41,477 nt of DNA, taken from a virus. The stretch is from positions 1 to 41,477 of IMG/VR virus record IMGVR_UViG_3300050821_006051. One strand, 5' to 3'. Positions 31,674 to 39,500 of this stretch are shown here, piece after piece. The notes below the pieces were generated by a model. It did not search any database and was not told the DNA's origin. It saw nothing but the letters and a program-made list of their open reading frames with translations. The translations under genes were made by a program, and so were the position numbers. Numbering within the stretch: the stretch's first letter is position 1; each line of letters begins with the position of its first letter.

Positions 31674-32398
31674 TAATACGTGAAGGCTACAGGACCGGCG
31701 CCAGCGGTGAAAGTCGTAGGCGGTTGAATAGGACCCATTGTTCCAAAACCGACGCTTGTGATCGTACCTGATAAGCCTGCGAACTGACCGACTGCAGGGA
31801 TCGTATAGAACCTATCGGTTGTCCCGTTCATCATAAGTCCAATCCAGTAAACCTGCGGTCCTTTTACGTTAACAACTGCTGTAAATGGAACTTGTTGCCA
31901 TGCACTCGTACCAGAACATAAAGTCCCTGCAACAGCACTTTGCTTAAGTAAATTCCCAAAGCTGTCCCAAATTCCAACAACGTATTTATTGGTTCCACAA
32001 GTGCCCGCATTGTTAACAGCTACACCTGTGAGAGTCGCATTTATAGGGATAAAAACTTGCGAAAGATAAAGGGTCGTGGCGACAGGAGCCGTCGATGTAC
32101 CGGACGTCAGTGTCGGAGTAGGCCAAGTCGGAAAAGTCGTCATTGGTCCGGTGCCGCCAACTAACTGACCGATACCTCCGTTGAATGTCGCAGAACCTGA
32201 AACAGTCAGAGTGGTCACACTCGGAGAGCCGCTTACAGTCAGCGTTGCGCGGTCGTTGAATGTTTTTAAACAATTGGTCCCTGTGGAACAAATTATTCGA
32301 TCAACAGTGCCGAGTTTAGTCGTACCGTTGTAAATCTCCACTCCTGCAAATACAGGAAGCGCAAGGAGCATTGTGAAAAGTAATGTTGATAACCGCAT
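31673..32398 (-). CDS. Exported beta-rich protein in the head gene block
   Basis: A 241-residue protein with a Sec signal peptide (MRLSTLLFTMLLALPVFAG, cleavage after Ala18). The mature part is Thr/Ser/Gly-rich, with TLTVSGSPSVTTLTVSGSAT repeats and then a region (VIVGIWDSFGNLLKQS-like: KYVVGIWDSFGNLLKQSAV, QVYWIGLMMNG) resembling a jelly-roll decoration domain. It lies between the portal and Bbp19-like genes, where no exported protein is expected. AAGGAG is before the ATG. Confidence 0.7.
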   Translation of the reverse strand: MRLSTLLFTMLLALPVFAGVEIYNGTTKLGTVDRIICSTGTNCLKTFNDRATLTVSGSPSVTTLTVSGSATFNGGIGQLVGGTGPMTTFPTWPTPTLTSGTSTAPVATTLYLSQVFIPINATLTGVAVNNAGTCGTNKYVVGIWDSFGNLLKQSAVAGTLCSGTSAWQQVPFTAVVNVKGPQVYWIGLMMNGTTDRFYTIPAVGQFAGLSGTITSVGFGTMGPIQPPTTFTAGAGPVAFTY

Positions 32399-32412
32399 CT
32401 TAAAAATCTCCT

Positions 32413-34149
32413 TTATTGTTTCGCTGTCATTCCTGCATCTTTAGCGGCGCCCGCAACAGCCGGAAGAGTCTGCTCAAGCAGTTGTTGGCGCTGTTGTTGC
32501 ATCTGCGCTTGCTGCCTCATCGCATCGACTTTTCCTTGCGGATTATTCAAACCACTTGGCAAATATAGTCGATCCTCAAAAATATCCGCGAGCTTGTCAA
32601 CATTTACCTTGTCGGTGATTTTTTGCATCCCGGGAACTTGCGAGACCTGTTCGATCATCGCCATATACTGATTCACTGCCGGGAGATCGGCTGCCTTCAA
32701 CGCTTGCGCGAAAACAGAAATAAATTCTGTGCGCATGAATTGACCAGCTAATCCTGGAGGCGGGGGCGGAAGAAATGGATCTTCGTACAGGACGTAATCC
32801 ATTAAGAATTCAACCAACGGTAAGTTGTGCGACCAGTTCAAGGCTTGCAGCGTTGGACCAATAACCATTTGCTGCTCATGCACGACCGCAGTCGTCTCTG
32901 TCGCCGTACGAGTCTTTGGATTACGTGAGAGGTACATGAAATAATCAGAGTAGTAAAGTTTGTTTACCATCTCTCGTAAATCATCGACATCTTGAATTAT
33001 TCCCTGAATCGCAGGGTTGATCTCAAAAATACTCCGCAACCCGCCGCCCGGTTTTGCAGACGATGGATCAAGCGGCACATAAGCGTTGGCCGCTGTCGTG
33101 ATATACGATTTTCTTAAATTAGCTGGACCCTGCATCGGTGGACGCAGCATGTGCTCAAGAGCTTGATCTTTTCCGATCGCTTTTTTATTAAGCGATTTGA
33201 TCAAACCCATTGAGTCAGTAGTTGGTCCTTTTTCACCGTATTCGAAATTTCCATTCTTCTCAGAAGTCGCGATAATAAAAGGTTTGCGCCTGAAAGTAGA
33301 AACTTTTAAAAACACTTCTCGGTTGTCACTATCCTCAGGGTTTACCGTATCGGTCGCGAAGTCCTGACCCTCTTGGTAATACTGACCGCCGAGTCCACCT
33401 AACTCATAAGTTAGCGATACCCATTGTTTGTTTAACAAAACCTGTGGGCGACTCGGATCGAAATGCTCGTTCTCTTTTACAACTTGAACGATGTCGACCA
33501 TTTGCGTGTAGATGCCGTTATTGTACATGGTCTTAACACGAGTTGAAAAATTGCTCCAATCCCAATTACCGCTAGCGTCTTTTCGACCATATTGGTCAAC
33601 CAAAGCTTTAACGGTGAGAGAGATCTCACGAACCAAAACAACCGCATTCCCATATGCATCGTTGATGACGAAGTAAGATCCAGGGATCAAAACGTGAAAG
33701 AATAAACCCTTAGGAAGCTCGTCGATAAAGTAAGAGCCGGTATTTACAACCGCGTAATCACCATACAAAGTCCCATTGGCGTTATAAAAATTGGAAGTAC
33801 TCAAAACGATCTGCGTGCGTGACGTGAATTTCTCTAACCACAATTTATTAGCCGGTACCAAATTCAACTCAGGATCTTGTCCAAGGCACCGATACCAAGG
33901 TCTCGATGCAGACGTGTTACCTTCTTGAAAACCCGCTACGAAGCCTCTGTGTGCGATAATGTGAGTCGAATCGACTATGTGCTGGTTATTGCGTTGACCT
34001 TCAGTTTGCGAGAGCATCCAAGTCGCTCTGTGCGGAAGCGCCCAGCGCATTGATTCAAGCCAAGTAAACCTGACCTTATCAAAGAAATTCTTTGCTTGGT
34101 TTCTGAGATACTCGCACTGCGCTCTCTTGAAGATCATCCCATCTGTCAT
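32413..34149 (-). CDS. Portal protein (head-to-tail connector)
   Basis: A 578-residue protein. The start (KVRFTWLESMRWALPHRATW), the STHIIAHRGFVAGFQEGNTS segment and SRPWYRC are hallmarks of the podovirus portal protein (T7 gp8/BPP-1 type). The end has a Gln-rich helix (MRQQAQMQQQRQQLLEQ), as is usual. It forms the dodecameric ring for DNA entry. The start codon shares one base with the previous stop (TAATG). Confidence 0.93.
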   Translation of the reverse strand: MTDGMIFKRAQCEYLRNQAKNFFDKVRFTWLESMRWALPHRATWMLSQTEGQRNNQHIVDSTHIIAHRGFVAGFQEGNTSASRPWYRCLGQDPELNLVPANKLWLEKFTSRTQIVLSTSNFYNANGTLYGDYAVVNTGSYFIDELPKGLFFHVLIPGSYFVINDAYGNAVVLVREISLTVKALVDQYGRKDASGNWDWSNFSTRVKTMYNNGIYTQMVDIVQVVKENEHFDPSRPQVLLNKQWVSLTYELGGLGGQYYQEGQDFATDTVNPEDSDNREVFLKVSTFRRKPFIIATSEKNGNFEYGEKGPTTDSMGLIKSLNKKAIGKDQALEHMLRPPMQGPANLRKSYITTAANAYVPLDPSSAKPGGGLRSIFEINPAIQGIIQDVDDLREMVNKLYYSDYFMYLSRNPKTRTATETTAVVHEQQMVIGPTLQALNWSHNLPLVEFLMDYVLYEDPFLPPPPPGLAGQFMRTEFISVFAQALKAADLPAVNQYMAMIEQVSQVPGMQKITDKVNVDKLADIFEDRLYLPSGLNNPQGKVDAMRQQAQMQQQRQQLLEQTLPAVAGAAKDAGMTAKQ

Positions 34150-34580
34150 TACAACCCCAAGAAATTCTGCACATCAGCATTAGGGTTTGCGGTAAATCCA
34201 TTTAGAACGGCTTGGCTATTTGCGTTAGCTGCAGTTCGAATCGCTCCTGCTTGAGTCGAGGCTGCAATATCATTGGCTTTATTCTTAGCTTGAGTGTCCA
34301 ACACACTTTGCGCCTGTGCGGCGTCGGCTGCGTTTAATGCGGCTTCTGCTGCACCCTGTGCATCTCGACCTGCATTGCGACCTGTCAGTTGTCCAACACC
34401 TTCGTCGATAGCGTGCGTTTGACCGCCTTCATCTAGCATTCCAGTGGAGGAATTGTAACCTGCAGCACCTAACGTGACAGTCTGAAGACCGGCGTTGAAA
34501 AGCGTTCCAAGCAAATGTTGATGGACGGCATCTGCGATATTGCTCGGATCGAAGTTTGAGCCGCCTGCGTTAGAACTCAT
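34149..34580 (-). CDS. Small Ala-rich virion-module protein
   Basis: A 143-residue protein with a Gly/Ala/Asn/Gln-rich sequence and a helical middle (AQGAAEAALNAADAAQAQSV), not recognised. It is between the GNAT and portal genes, with ATGA and TAATG overlaps on each side, so it is co-translated. It may be a minor head component. Confidence 0.65.
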   Translation of the reverse strand: MSSNAGGSNFDPSNIADAVHQHLLGTLFNAGLQTVTLGAAGYNSSTGMLDEGGQTHAIDEGVGQLTGRNAGRDAQGAAEAALNAADAAQAQSVLDTQAKNKANDIAASTQAGAIRTAANANSQAVLNGFTANPNADVQNFLGL

Positions 34581-35035
34581 TTTACCTCGTATCTAAAATA
34601 CGTCTCAGCTTTTTTGAAACCCAGACGTTCCAATGAACGAGGTTTGATATTCGTTTTTTCAGCTATTGACATGTTGATATGCTGCGCGTTCTGCTTTCCA
34701 AATGTCAAGAAGTCCTGAACCAGTAAATAAGCCGCGCGACCGCTTCCTGGCTTAACGTAAAGCAAATCGCAAAATAATATTTTCACCAATGGATCAAAAT
34801 CAGAAGTGAACAATTTCGATAGCATGACGCCAACAGGTGTGCCTCGACGTCTGATCAACATGAATCTATGTCGTTCGCAATAAGCTCTTATATTAAAATT
34901 GCGCCAGTTGAATTTTCTATCGGCGTAAAGCTCACTCTCGGCTCGACCAACATCTTGACAGAAAAGTGCGGTATCTTTTTCAATGAGATCTTCTGCTCGC
35001 AACCGTTCAATCGTATAGATTCCGGTAGGTGACAT
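34577..35035 (-). CDS. GNAT-like acetyltransferase
   Basis: A 152-residue protein with the layout of a GNAT fold: a middle strand pair (FMLIRRRGTPVGVMLSKLF), an acetyl-CoA site region (LLYVKPGSGRAAYLLVQDFL, with GxGR-like loop), and an end (NIKPRSLERLGFKKAETYFR) typical of N-acyltransferases. BPP-1-type phages encode a similar protein between the large terminase and portal. Its substrate is unknown. It overlaps the terminase end by 29 bases. Confidence 0.78.
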   Translation of the reverse strand: MSPTGIYTIERLRAEDLIEKDTALFCQDVGRAESELYADRKFNWRNFNIRAYCERHRFMLIRRRGTPVGVMLSKLFTSDFDPLVKILFCDLLYVKPGSGRAAYLLVQDFLTFGKQNAQHINMSIAEKTNIKPRSLERLGFKKAETYFRYEVK

Positions 35036-36593
35036 CTTCTAAATCCTTATAAGGGTCATCGTGGGAAGGCATTATCCACGCTTCTGATCCTGTCACTCTA
35101 TCCTCACCGCCGCCAATAGAATTTTCTGGAAGACGTTCTGTGACCGGCATGGCCATCGTTAAAACAAAAGCGTCTGCAATATCAGGCGATTGACCGACTC
35201 TAGCTTTGATCTCAAGTTTGCTCTCACATTTTTTCTTATTGGTGATCTTATGTCTTCCACCTTTTGTCCAGCATAACTGTTTGGTTAAACCGTCTATCCA
35301 CGATGGATCTTTAGCATCAAGAATTCCACCTTTCATAAGGAAAGTATTAAACTCATAAAACATTTGCGCTCTAATATTGGCATACTCAGACTCTTTTGCT
35401 TCCGGTTTGTCGTTTGGAGAATTAGCAAATGATATTAATACCCATGAAGTTCTACCTGAGTTAGTAGCCAAAGTGTAGATGGCTGAACCTTCTCCTTGAT
35501 CGATAAAAACCGCATCGGCGCGAAGTTCTTTCTCCCAATGACATAACTTTGCGAAAGTTAACTGATGGGTTTCACCGGCAGCTTTATCTAGTTTATATTT
35601 TTCTAGTAAACAAGAATAATTCCCTTGTCGATAGGCGATACATGTCTCATCGCCTCCAGTCCAAGCAGCGTCACAGGTTAGAATGACCGGGAGCATGCTC
35701 ACTGATGTAACGTCAAAACCTTTCGCTCGTGACATCGCGGCCTGCACATTTTCCAAACTGATAATAGAATCTTTAGAAGTTTTTCGCGGAAGTCCTCGCA
35801 CTCGTGTGCGAAAATCATCATGGTCCTCATTGCCTCCGCACTCTTGAAGCCAGTCTTGAATTTGATTTTGATCTATGTGGTCAAGGGTGCGAGTATCGAT
35901 GCGACGTGAATGCCATAACGGTGAATTCATGTTTTGTTCAAATTTAGATTCAGGATCATCTGAGTTCGCAAATGCAAAGAACAATTTAATAGTGTCGGTT
36001 TCCGTAAAGGCGCCCGATGCGTATTGCCAAATTACTGCCGGTATCGAACTCGACTCTTCGAATATATAGAGGATTGCTCCGCCTTTATTGTGCAATCCTG
36101 AAATACTAGCCGGTCTTTGCTCATCCCACGTTACTAAATCGGTTCGCCAGCCTTCACTTAATTTATCGTTTTTAGCTTTAATACTGGTGCCAAATTTTTC
36201 AAAGAAATGATCATGAAACCTTGCGTGTCTAAACCATCTATCGACCTCAGGCCACACAATGCTGCGAAGCTGAGGGTCTGTGTTGGCTGTAATTCTGCAA
36301 CGCAATCTCTGCGTGTACATGAGTAGCATTAACATCATTGATCCAAATGCAGTTTTAGCAGCCCCGTTACCAGAGGATATGATGAGTCTGTAGGCGTCGT
36401 ACCGGGTAGTGGGATTCTTTAAGTGTGCGGAAATCTTATTCATCTCTTCTATTTGCCATCGATAAGGATTCATGTGTTCTAACGCATGACCTTTTTCGCC
36501 GAACGGGAAAACGAGATAGGCCAGTTTTACAAAGTCATATCTATTCTCGTCTATTAATTTAGAAAAAAGAGCAATATCTTCTTGTTCGCTCAC
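35007..36593 (-). CDS. terL: Terminase large subunit
   Basis: A 528-residue packaging motor. Walker A is SGNGAAKT (74-81). Walker B is ILYIFEE (174-180), where the usual Asp-Glu is Glu-Glu. The nuclease has Asp308 in LTCDAAWTG, Asp365 in AVFIDQGEGS and Asp471/474 in SPDIADAF. The GTG start overlaps the stop of the HNH gene (GTGA), so a homing gene has come to sit directly in front of it. The short ribosome site (GGA) suggests that translation depends on the gene before it. Confidence 0.93.
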   Translation of the reverse strand: MSEQEDIALFSKLIDENRYDFVKLAYLVFPFGEKGHALEHMNPYRWQIEEMNKISAHLKNPTTRYDAYRLIISSGNGAAKTAFGSMMLMLLMYTQRLRCRITANTDPQLRSIVWPEVDRWFRHARFHDHFFEKFGTSIKAKNDKLSEGWRTDLVTWDEQRPASISGLHNKGGAILYIFEESSSIPAVIWQYASGAFTETDTIKLFFAFANSDDPESKFEQNMNSPLWHSRRIDTRTLDHIDQNQIQDWLQECGGNEDHDDFRTRVRGLPRKTSKDSIISLENVQAAMSRAKGFDVTSVSMLPVILTCDAAWTGGDETCIAYRQGNYSCLLEKYKLDKAAGETHQLTFAKLCHWEKELRADAVFIDQGEGSAIYTLATNSGRTSWVLISFANSPNDKPEAKESEYANIRAQMFYEFNTFLMKGGILDAKDPSWIDGLTKQLCWTKGGRHKITNKKKCESKLEIKARVGQSPDIADAFVLTMAMPVTERLPENSIGGGEDRVTGSEAWIMPSHDDPYKDLEDVTYRNLYD

Positions 36594-37072
36594 AAAGGTA
36601 GTTTCCTAAACATTTCAAAATGTTTTATTTTATAAGCGTCGTGCGCTTCTTGTTCTGAATTGAATCGTCCAATAAATTTAGTTTTACCTTCTAATTTTAT
36701 TTGAGCTTTCCAATTTCCTCGCGATTTATCCCAGGTGCATCCAATTAACTTACCGGTGCGGTGAATTTTATAATTTTGACAATTTTCTCGATTAGTTACA
36801 GCGCGAAGGTTTTCTATTTTATTATTTGAAAAATCACCGTCTATATGGTCGACCTGCTCAGGATAATATCCTTTTTCAATAAACCAAATGAGTCTATGAA
36901 TTCGATATAATTTCCAATTTACCTTTACCGATATATAGTCGGTTTTGTCTTTCTTTCCTGCTATTTTCCCTAAGCAGCGAAATCTCACAGTGGCATTCCA
37001 GTGATTTTTCCAAATCAAAACTCCGCGCTCTCTATCGTAATCGAAATAATATAAAATCTCTTCTCTCGTCAC
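36590..37072 (-). CDS. HNH homing endonuclease with AP2 DNA-binding domain
   Basis: A 160-residue protein. HNH core: IHRLIWF (His59), VDHIDGD (Asp75, His76) and NNKIENLR with ENCQN. An AP2 domain follows (about 110-155: GCTWDKSRGNWKAQIKLEGK, then IGRFNSEQEAHDAY). The GTG start at 37072 is chosen for AAAGGG upstream, just past the stop of the preceding gene. The DNA is richer in A and T than its neighbours. It is probably a self-propagating insertion in front of the large terminase gene. Confidence 0.88.
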   Translation of the reverse strand: MTREEILYYFDYDRERGVLIWKNHWNATVRFRCLGKIAGKKDKTDYISVKVNWKLYRIHRLIWFIEKGYYPEQVDHIDGDFSNNKIENLRAVTNRENCQNYKIHRTGKLIGCTWDKSRGNWKAQIKLEGKTKFIGRFNSEQEAHDAYKIKHFEMFRKLPL

Positions 37073-37076
37073 GTGC

Positions 37077-37286
37077 TCAACCCTTTGAGGCTCGATCAAG
37101 TAACACAGCTTTACCCAACTCGAGCCAACCAAGCGCCTCGACGATCTCCAACGCGCCTGAACCGATGACCTCAGCGACGCCGTCGTCTCTGACGCCAACT
37201 ATGACAACCTGCTCGTAGCCTTTTGCACTGTCGCAGGTCTCTTCTATAGTATGCGGGAGGGGATGTAGAGAAGTGACATTGCTCAT
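37077..37286 (-). CDS. Small phage protein
   Basis: A 69-residue protein (QVVIVGVRDDGVAEVIGSGA...LEIVEALGWLELGKAVLL), a small beta-beta-alpha unit found in many phages without known role. ATGA overlap with the upstream 42-residue gene. Confidence 0.65.
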   Translation of the reverse strand: MSNVTSLHPLPHTIEETCDSAKGYEQVVIVGVRDDGVAEVIGSGALEIVEALGWLELGKAVLLDRASKG

Positions 37287-37411
37287 TGTGCCTCCAATAC
37301 TCTCAAGTCATTTGCGGCATCACTAATTGCATGCCAGTCCTCTATTTTAAATTTCTCCCTAATGTACTCAAGGAGCGCTCGCTTCTGTCGTTTGTACTCC
37401 TCTGAACTCAT
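37283..37411 (-). CDS. Small phage protein (42 aa)
   Basis: Reads MSSEEYKRQKRALLEYIREK, then FKIEDWHAISDAANDLRVLE and AQ. The EDWHAxxDAANDLRxL pattern is frequent in short phage proteins near terminase genes. ATGA overlaps with both neighbours confirm the frame. Confidence 0.7.
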   Translation of the reverse strand: MSSEEYKRQKRALLEYIREKFKIEDWHAISDAANDLRVLEAQ

Positions 37412-37683
37412 TGTGCCACTACCTTCTCACTGGTGATATTGACCTGATAGCGCACGTGCACTCTGCTACCGTCTCTACCATCTCCAAATAGTGTTTTGCT
37501 AAACTCGGTGACTTGTCCAGGACCTTCTAAGCTGTTCATTTGCAGGAAGACCAATGTCCTGACAAACTCCCGCAAGTAGTCGTTACTCAACGCATCCTGA
37601 AGGACTGAGTCCGGGATGTACCTTCTCGCCAACGTCTCCAACTCGTTCCCGCTGATCCGCACTCTCTCTTTTATTATTGACAT
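37408..37683 (-). CDS. Small protein, copy B of a paralogous pair
   Basis: A 91-residue protein (ELETLARRYIPDSVLQDALS...REFVRTLVFLQMNSLEG). It can be aligned along its length with the gene just upstream, so the two arose by tandem duplication. The ATG has GGTGG in front and lies inside the 3' part of the upstream copy. Function unknown; perhaps a terminase or packaging accessory from its position. Confidence 0.7.
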   Translation of the reverse strand: MSIIKERVRISGNELETLARRYIPDSVLQDALSNDYLREFVRTLVFLQMNSLEGPGQVTEFSKTLFGDGRDGSRVHVRYQVNITSEKVVAQ

Positions 37684-37936
37684 CCACCAACCTACTTGTG
37701 AGTTTTATTTCATAGTCTACTTGCATAATTTGACCGCTCTTATTGACTCCCGTCAAGAACTGTCCATAGTCTGCCACTTGCTCACTCTCTAACATATGAA
37801 GTTGGTAGAACACCAACTCTCTAATAAAGTCTCTAAACACAGGGACTTTAATCATCTTGTTTAAATAACTATTAGGTATGTGCTTTTTAGCTAAAGCTTT
37901 GATCTCTAGCATGCTGTGAGTCTTAGGTCTCTCCAT
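37583..37936 (-). CDS. Small protein, copy A of a paralogous pair with overprinted tail
   Basis: A 117-residue protein. Residues 1-83 (EIKALAKKHIPNSYLNKMIK...RDFIRELVFYQLHMLE...DYEIKLTSR) align with copy B. The last 34 residues come from the start of copy B read in another frame, over a 101-base overlap. The duplicate thus either lost its original stop or evolved a new tail. The start overlaps the terminase small subunit stop by 14 bases, with GGTGG upstream. Confidence 0.65.
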   Translation of the reverse strand: MERPKTHSMLEIKALAKKHIPNSYLNKMIKVPVFRDFIRELVFYQLHMLESEQVADYGQFLTGVNKSGQIMQVDYEIKLTSRLVDVNNKRESADQRERVGDVGEKVHPGLSPSGCVE

Positions 37937-38711
37937 TCTCCACCTTTCCTGTGATCTCCAATACCTCTAATGATACGCTTGCTTCTTTCAATTGCGCCAC
38001 ATGGTCCTCGGCTCTCTTAGACGATGATAGCAGCACGGCCGCCATATTACTGGTGACATCGTGTTCGACAACTTTTGTTTCCTTTAATATATTCTTCTCT
38101 CGTCCCAATAGTTGATGCGCTTGCATCTTATCGCACAACTCAATCTCGATGATCTCACCTATTATAGTCTTCATCCCATTGGGGTCTTCACCAAATATAT
38201 TCTTTACTTTGAATTTCTTAATGGCTCGCCTAGCCTCTGGATTGATCTCACTCATTTTATTTTTGTAGCTGCCGTCAGGACGCTCAAACTCCACAGGGTC
38301 CAATGACGAGACTTCCTTTATCCTCTCTATGACCTCATGGGCGTCGTAGCCGTACTTCATTACACTCTTCTCGGTCAGCTTCATGACACAATTATAAATA
38401 TCAGGTCTGTTCATCAAATGCTGACCGGCTTGAGGCGCTAGACCGGCATCGCGGGCTGATTGTGCTTTGTTACGGCAACGCATGTAGTTGGAGATAAAGC
38501 GGAGGATATTAGGGTCCATGCGGTGCTCTGGGAGGAGAGAGGACTGTAGGATGATAGAAGTCTCATCTTCTGTGAGAGAGCCGTCTGGTGTCTCTATAGG
38601 AGGAGGGTTTGGAGGCTTCGCAGGTCGGGGAGTACGGTTGTTAGGCTCCAATACTCGCACTTCTGAGGGCGGTATGGGAGGACATCCGGGAGGTGGGGGA
38701 AAATGTTTCAT
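37923..38711 (-). CDS. Terminase small subunit (putative)
   Basis: A 262-residue protein. A Pro-rich start (HFPPPPGCPPIPPSEVRVLE) precedes a DNA-binding helix-turn-helix region (about 65-105: RFISNYMRCRNKAQSARDAG...RPDIYNCVMKL) and a C-terminal part with SSLDPVEFERPDGS and INPEARRAIKKF, typical of phage TerS. It recognises packaging sites and recruits the large subunit. The ATG at 38711 is used; an in-frame GTG lies at 38717. Neither has a strong ribosome site. It is the first gene of the leftward unit. Confidence 0.78.
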   Translation of the reverse strand: MKHFPPPPGCPPIPPSEVRVLEPNNRTPRPAKPPNPPPIETPDGSLTEDETSIILQSSLLPEHRMDPNILRFISNYMRCRNKAQSARDAGLAPQAGQHLMNRPDIYNCVMKLTEKSVMKYGYDAHEVIERIKEVSSLDPVEFERPDGSYKNKMSEINPEARRAIKKFKVKNIFGEDPNGMKTIIGEIIEIELCDKMQAHQLLGREKNILKETKVVEHDVTSNMAAVLLSSSKRAEDHVAQLKEASVSLEVLEITGKVENGET

Positions 38712-39017
38712 ATCCACTAAGGCAGCATTTTGAAGGAGATGAGGTCAAGTGTGCGGTTATATTAACGCAGTGTGTCAGACGGGAGGTAGATTGCCTCTGG
38801 CGATACGATACCGTGGGATGCGCCAAGAGGAGCATGTACTCATGCGACGGAGCGTTTAAAGTTCATGCTAGTTGCAAAGGAACGTCCGCTAGGACTAGAG
38901 GAGGATTCACCGCAGTCGTTGAAGTTGTACGGCTCCGCACGTTTCGTTAAAAGGGATCTAAAATCCAATTCTATACGATGTCAAGCACAATGATAAATAA
39001 ATACTGTGAGGATTGAG

Positions 39018-39057
39018 GTGCCACTACGCAGTGGGTACCTGCTTAATATGCAGGCAC
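39018..39057 (+). other. Two-hairpin (three-way-junction-like) element
   Basis: Two perfect 5-bp stems, 39021-39025 with 39030-39034 and 39038-39042 with 39050-39054, enclosed by a 3-bp stem (39018-39020 with 39055-39057). An AT-rich tract follows. It might be an RNA structure, an origin signal or a recognition site for packaging. It overlaps the minus-strand candidate promoter. Confidence 0.4.
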
Positions 39058-39071
39058 ACTGTAAATATCAA
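39043..39071 (-). promoter_or_regulatory. Candidate promoter for the leftward unit
   Basis: On the minus strand, TTGATA (39071-39066) is followed after 17 bases by TATTAA (39048-39043). An ACACTGTAA copy (39056-39064) lies in the spacer. It is about 330 bases before the terminase small subunit gene. The match to the sigma-70 consensus is good but not perfect. A weaker alternative, TTGACA with TTAGAT, is nearer (about 38980). Confidence 0.5.
39056..39064 (+). promoter_or_regulatory. Operator-like motif copy 1 (ACACTGTAA)
   Basis: Eight of nine bases match the ACACTGTAT motif. It lies in the spacer of the leftward candidate promoter. Confidence 0.45.
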
Positions 39072-39141
39072 TAAAAATTTTAAAAAAAATTGCACACGTT
39101 TGGGAGATGGCCTTCTTAGTTTTCCCGCATGCGTCACGTTT

Positions 39142-39169
39142 TTGACCCACCCTCCTTGGTCAATTTTTT
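39142..39169 (+). terminator. Terminator-like hairpin in the control region
   Basis: TTGACC (39142-39147) pairs with GGTCAA (39158-39163), followed by TTTTTT (39164-39169). The loop is 10 bases. It would stop rightward transcripts before they reach the downstream operators, but the stem is short. Confidence 0.45.
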
Positions 39170-39219
39170 GCAACTATAGTCTTAGTTGGTCATCTCGATT
39201 GTAGTCGATTTAGCAATAC

Positions 39220-39228
39220 ACACTGTAT
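39220..39228 (+). promoter_or_regulatory. Operator-like motif copy 2 (ACACTGTAT)
   Basis: Exact motif copy, inverted relative to copies 3 and 4, with 38 bases between the centres of copies 2 and 3. Confidence 0.55.
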
Positions 39229-39257
39229 TTATAGCGCGTGAGGCACCCTAAAAGCTC

Positions 39258-39266
39258 ATACAGTGT
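39258..39266 (-). promoter_or_regulatory. Operator-like motif copy 3
   Basis: Exact motif on the minus strand (ATACAGTGT on plus), 15 bases centre to centre from copy 4. Confidence 0.55.
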
Positions 39267-39272
39267 GTTTAA

Positions 39273-39283
39273 ATACAGTGTAT
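39273..39283 (-). promoter_or_regulatory. Operator-like motif copy 4, palindromic
   Basis: ATACAGTGTAT, an odd palindrome with arms ATACA and TGTAT, the likely full form of the site. Confidence 0.55.
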
Positions 39284-39300
39284 GTGCTTAATAATGTGGC

Positions 39301-39331
39301 AATGACGCGACGCTTTTTATTAAATGACGCG
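39301..39331. repeat. Direct repeat AATGACGCG
   Basis: AATGACGCG at 39301-39309 and again at 39323-39331, 22 bases apart (about two helical turns), both followed by a G/C-rich CGC or CCGC stretch. A possible protein-binding pair or iteron. Confidence 0.4.
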
Positions 39332-39361
39332 CCGCACACCAATATTGACTTTAAAGCTTTT

Positions 39362-39407
39362 CCATGGTAACTAATGTACATGATATACACATGATCAATC
39401 ACATGGT
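39362..39407. repeat. Iterated ACATG(A/G)T motif
   Basis: CCATGGT at 39362-39368, ACATGAT at 39378-39384 and 39389-39395 and ACATGGT at 39401-39407. The last three are spaced 11-12 bases, close to one helical turn, like iterons. Confidence 0.35.
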
Positions 39408-39500
39408 TATGCGTACTCGTCCCTCATAACTTTGATTGTCAGCGACAAAGTAAGCACATTAGTTAAATCGCCGCGCCGACATTCCACTGTAAAATAACCA

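Noticed and set aside
38693-38950. Open frame of 85 codons on the plus strand in the control region
   Set aside because: It begins inside the terminase small subunit gene on the opposite strand, has no suitable ribosome site and its protein (rich in Cys and Arg) looks like translated non-coding DNA.
39018-39057. tRNA-like cloverleaf
   Set aside because: The two hairpins are too short and lack an acceptor stem, anticodon arm and T-loop consensus, so it is listed only as a structured element.
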